Origin: Streptomyces violaceorubidus
GTDB taxonomy: Bacteria > Actinomycetota > Actinomycetes > Streptomycetales > Streptomycetaceae
NCBI RefSeq assembly: GCF_000717995.1
Contig: NZ_JODM01000005.1
Location: 186,001 to 250,000 of the forward strand
Length of the DNA: 64,000 nt
Reading direction: 5' to 3'
How positions within the stretch are numbered: position 1 is the first letter of the stretch; each line of letters begins with the position of its first letter. Under the pieces are notes generated by a model. That model did no database searches, had not been told where the DNA came from, and saw only the letters and a program-made list of their open reading frames with translations. This document shows positions 62,596-64,000 of the stretch, in pieces. The position numbers were made by a program, and so were the translations under genes.

Positions 62596-63522
62596 GTGCT
62601 TCTGAAAACCTTCGGCTGGTCGTTCGCGGTCACCGCGCTCGGCCTGGTCGCGGCGGTCTTCTACGGGGGGTGGACCGCCTTCGGCATCGTGGCGATCCTC
62701 TCCGTCCTGGAGATCTCGCTGTCCTTCGACAACGCGGTGATCAACGCCGGGATCCTGAAGAAGATGAACGCCTTCTGGCAGAAGATCTTCCTCACCATCG
62801 GTGTCCTCATCGCCGTGTTCGGCATGCGCCTGGTGTTCCCTGTCGTGATCGTGGCGATCAGCGCCCAGCTCGGGCCGATCGAGGCGGTCGACCTCGCGCT
62901 CACCGACAAGGACCGCTATCAGGAGCTGGTGACGGACGCCCATCCGTCGATCGCCGCGTTCGGTGGCATGTTCCTGCTCATGATCTTCCTCGACTTCATC
63001 TTCGAGGACCGGGACATCAAGTGGCTGGCCTGGCTGGAGCGTCCGCTGGCCAAGCTCGGCAAGGTCGACATGCTGTCGGTCTGCATCGCCCTGATCGTGC
63101 TGCTGGTCTCCGCGATCACCTTCGGCGCCCACGCCCACCAGCACGGCGGCGCCCATGTCGACAAGGCGCAGACGGTTCTGTTCGCCGGCATCGCCGGTCT
63201 GATCACCTACATGATCGTCGGTGGCCTCTCCGGCTTCTTCGAGGACAAGCTCGAAGAGGAGGAGGAGCGCGAGCACGAGGCGGAAGAGGAAGCCGAACGC
63301 ACCGGCAGGCCCAAGTCGGCCGTCAGGCTGGCCGGCAAGGCCGCGTTCTTCATGTTCCTCTACCTGGAGGTCCTGGACGCCTCCTTCTCCTTCGACGGGG
63401 TCATCGGCGCCTTCGCCATCACCAACGACATCGTCCTGATGGCCCTCGGCCTCGGCATCGGCGCCATGTACTTGATCCCCGGGCCGGGGCGCGCCCCCGG
63501 TGCGCCCGCACCCCTGGTGTGA
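62596..63522 (+). CDS. DUF475/TerC-like membrane protein, C terminus apparently short
   Basis: A 308-residue integral membrane protein. It has VLEISLSFDNAVINAGIL (near 38) and a second EVLDASFSFDGVIGAFAITN (near 260), the paired acidic TerC-like motifs within helices. A charged cytoplasmic loop (EEEEEREHEAEEEAER, near 217) separates the halves. The end reads GLGIGAMYLIPGPGRAPGA, a Pro/Gly-rich tail in place of the last helices I would expect in DUF475 proteins, which as I recall are near 350-390 residues. Likely role: metal ion or stress-related transport with TerD. GTG start at 62596. Confidence 0.8.
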   Translation: MLLKTFGWSFAVTALGLVAAVFYGGWTAFGIVAILSVLEISLSFDNAVINAGILKKMNAFWQKIFLTIGVLIAVFGMRLVFPVVIVAISAQLGPIEAVDLALTDKDRYQELVTDAHPSIAAFGGMFLLMIFLDFIFEDRDIKWLAWLERPLAKLGKVDMLSVCIALIVLLVSAITFGAHAHQHGGAHVDKAQTVLFAGIAGLITYMIVGGLSGFFEDKLEEEEEREHEAEEEAERTGRPKSAVRLAGKAAFFMFLYLEVLDASFSFDGVIGAFAITNDIVLMALGLGIGAMYLIPGPGRAPGAPAPLV

Positions 63523-63550
63523 ACCCGGCCCGTACGAGGAACGCTCTGAG

Positions 63551-63589
63551 CGGGGCGGCCGACGAGGACGACTCCTCGGGGCCGCCCCG
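63551..63589 (+). terminator. Terminator between DUF475 and the third TerD gene
   Basis: CGGGGCGGCC and GGCCGCCCCG form a 10-bp stem; the 19-nt loop itself contains a small GAGGA/TCCTC stem. Confidence 0.65.
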
Positions 63590-63618
63590 TCGGCGGTGAC
63601 GCGAAGGTGGGGGCGGGA

Positions 63619-64000
63619 ATGGGCTTCTTGGACGGGCTGTGGCGCGGCCGCGAGTCCGAGTTCGACTCGGGCAGCGCGGCGACCAACTCCATCCAGCTGA
63701 CCAAACGGCACAGCCAGGTCTCCCTGACCAAGCAGGGCGCGGCGACCGGCAATCTGCGCATCAACCTCTCCTGGCGGATGCGGACCTCCGACATCTCGGG
63801 TGTCCAGCGGGAGAGCCTGCTGCGGCACCCCTTCAAGGCGCTCAAGCCCCCCGAGGTCGTCGGCCACAGCCAGAGCATGGTCAACGTCGACCTCGACCTC
63901 GGCTGCCTCTACGAACTCAAGGACGGCACCCGCGGGGTGGTCCAGCCCCTCGGCGGCTACCTGGGCGACGTCAACGCCCCGCCCTACGTCAAGCTCAGCG
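63619..64000 (+). CDS. TerD-related protein, larger type (3' end outside window)
   Basis: The first 127 residues begin MGFLDGLWRGRESEFDSGSA and continue TNSIQLTKRHSQVSLTKQGA and GNLRINLSWRMRTSD. This is the longer TerD/TerF-like protein with an added N-terminal segment found next to DUF475 in Streptomyces. DLDLGCLYELKDGTRGVVQP matches the TerD core. The reading frame is open at the window edge. Confidence 0.85.
   Translation, partial: MGFLDGLWRGRESEFDSGSAATNSIQLTKRHSQVSLTKQGAATGNLRINLSWRMRTSDISGVQRESLLRHPFKALKPPEVVGHSQSMVNVDLDLGCLYELKDGTRGVVQPLGGYLGDVNAPPYVKLS

Noticed and set aside
1..64000. tRNA, rRNA, transposase or integrase genes
   Set aside because: I looked for transposase/integrase protein motifs and tRNA-like TTCGA arms near gene ends and at the cluster edges and found none convincing; a tRNA scan would settle it.

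Overview
The window is high-GC actinobacterial DNA, almost certainly Streptomyces. The signs are the fasR-fabD-fabH-acpP-fabF block, SARP regulators, GTG/TTG starts and the DUF3145, DUF3052, TerD and E1-type aceE genes. I recall S. coelicolor carrying the fab block and the aceE/DUF3052/peroxiredoxin/TerD block close together. If so, the 17-57 kb stretch is an accessory gene cluster placed between two pieces of core chromosome.

Left core (1-16.9 kb): a secreted pyroglutamyl-peptidase-like gene cut by the window edge, galM, an SGNH lipoprotein, DUF3145, the type II fatty acid synthase operon with its activator FasR, a pirin-like protein, a beta-lactamase-fold hydrolase, a GNAT, a MerR/aldo-keto reductase pair, a DUF4429/SHOCT protein, an alpha/beta hydrolase and a divergent TetR/DHA2-MFS pair. 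Right core (56.9-64 kb): aceE, DUF3052, an AhpE-type peroxiredoxin, two TerD proteins, a DUF475 membrane protein that looks short at its C terminus, and a third TerD cut by the window edge.

The middle (about 22-57 kb) is an aclacinomycin-type anthracycline cluster. It has KS-alpha, CLF, ACP, a DpsC-type KSIII with Ser in place of Cys, an acyltransferase, a C-9 ketoreductase, an aromatase, a ring cyclase, an anthrone oxygenase, an aklanonic acid methyltransferase (3' end missing), an AknH-type fourth-ring cyclase and an aklaviketone-reductase-like SDR. The deoxysugar genes (rmlA, rmlB, 2,3-dehydratase, 3-ketoreductase, 3-dehydratase, 3-aminotransferase, two N-methyltransferases, 3,5-epimerase, 4-ketoreductase) suffice for L-rhodosamine, 2-deoxy-L-fucose and L-rhodinose type sugars. 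There are two glycosyltransferases, one beside a cysteine-less P450 helper, and an AknOx-type bicovalent flavin oxidase for the terminal sugar. An NmrA-type reductase plus a SnoaL-like protein may add a C-1 hydroxyl. A DrrAB-type exporter with a PadR regulator closes the cluster. Five divergent promoter regions carry 7-bp motifs spaced every 11 bp, the signature of SARP binding, and two SARP genes are present.

At the left edge of the cluster (17-22.8 kb) is a possible second, undescribed system. It is a 58-residue putative RiPP precursor translationally coupled to a fused E1-like/YcaO cyclodehydratase, divergent from a DnrI-like SARP and next to a two-component pair. Other unusual features are an aromatase fused to a SnoaL_4 domain with a stand-alone paralogue nearby, a 104-bp tandem repeat after rmlB, and a 79-bp inverted copy of the acyltransferase gene that interrupts the methyltransferase and may be an assembly error.
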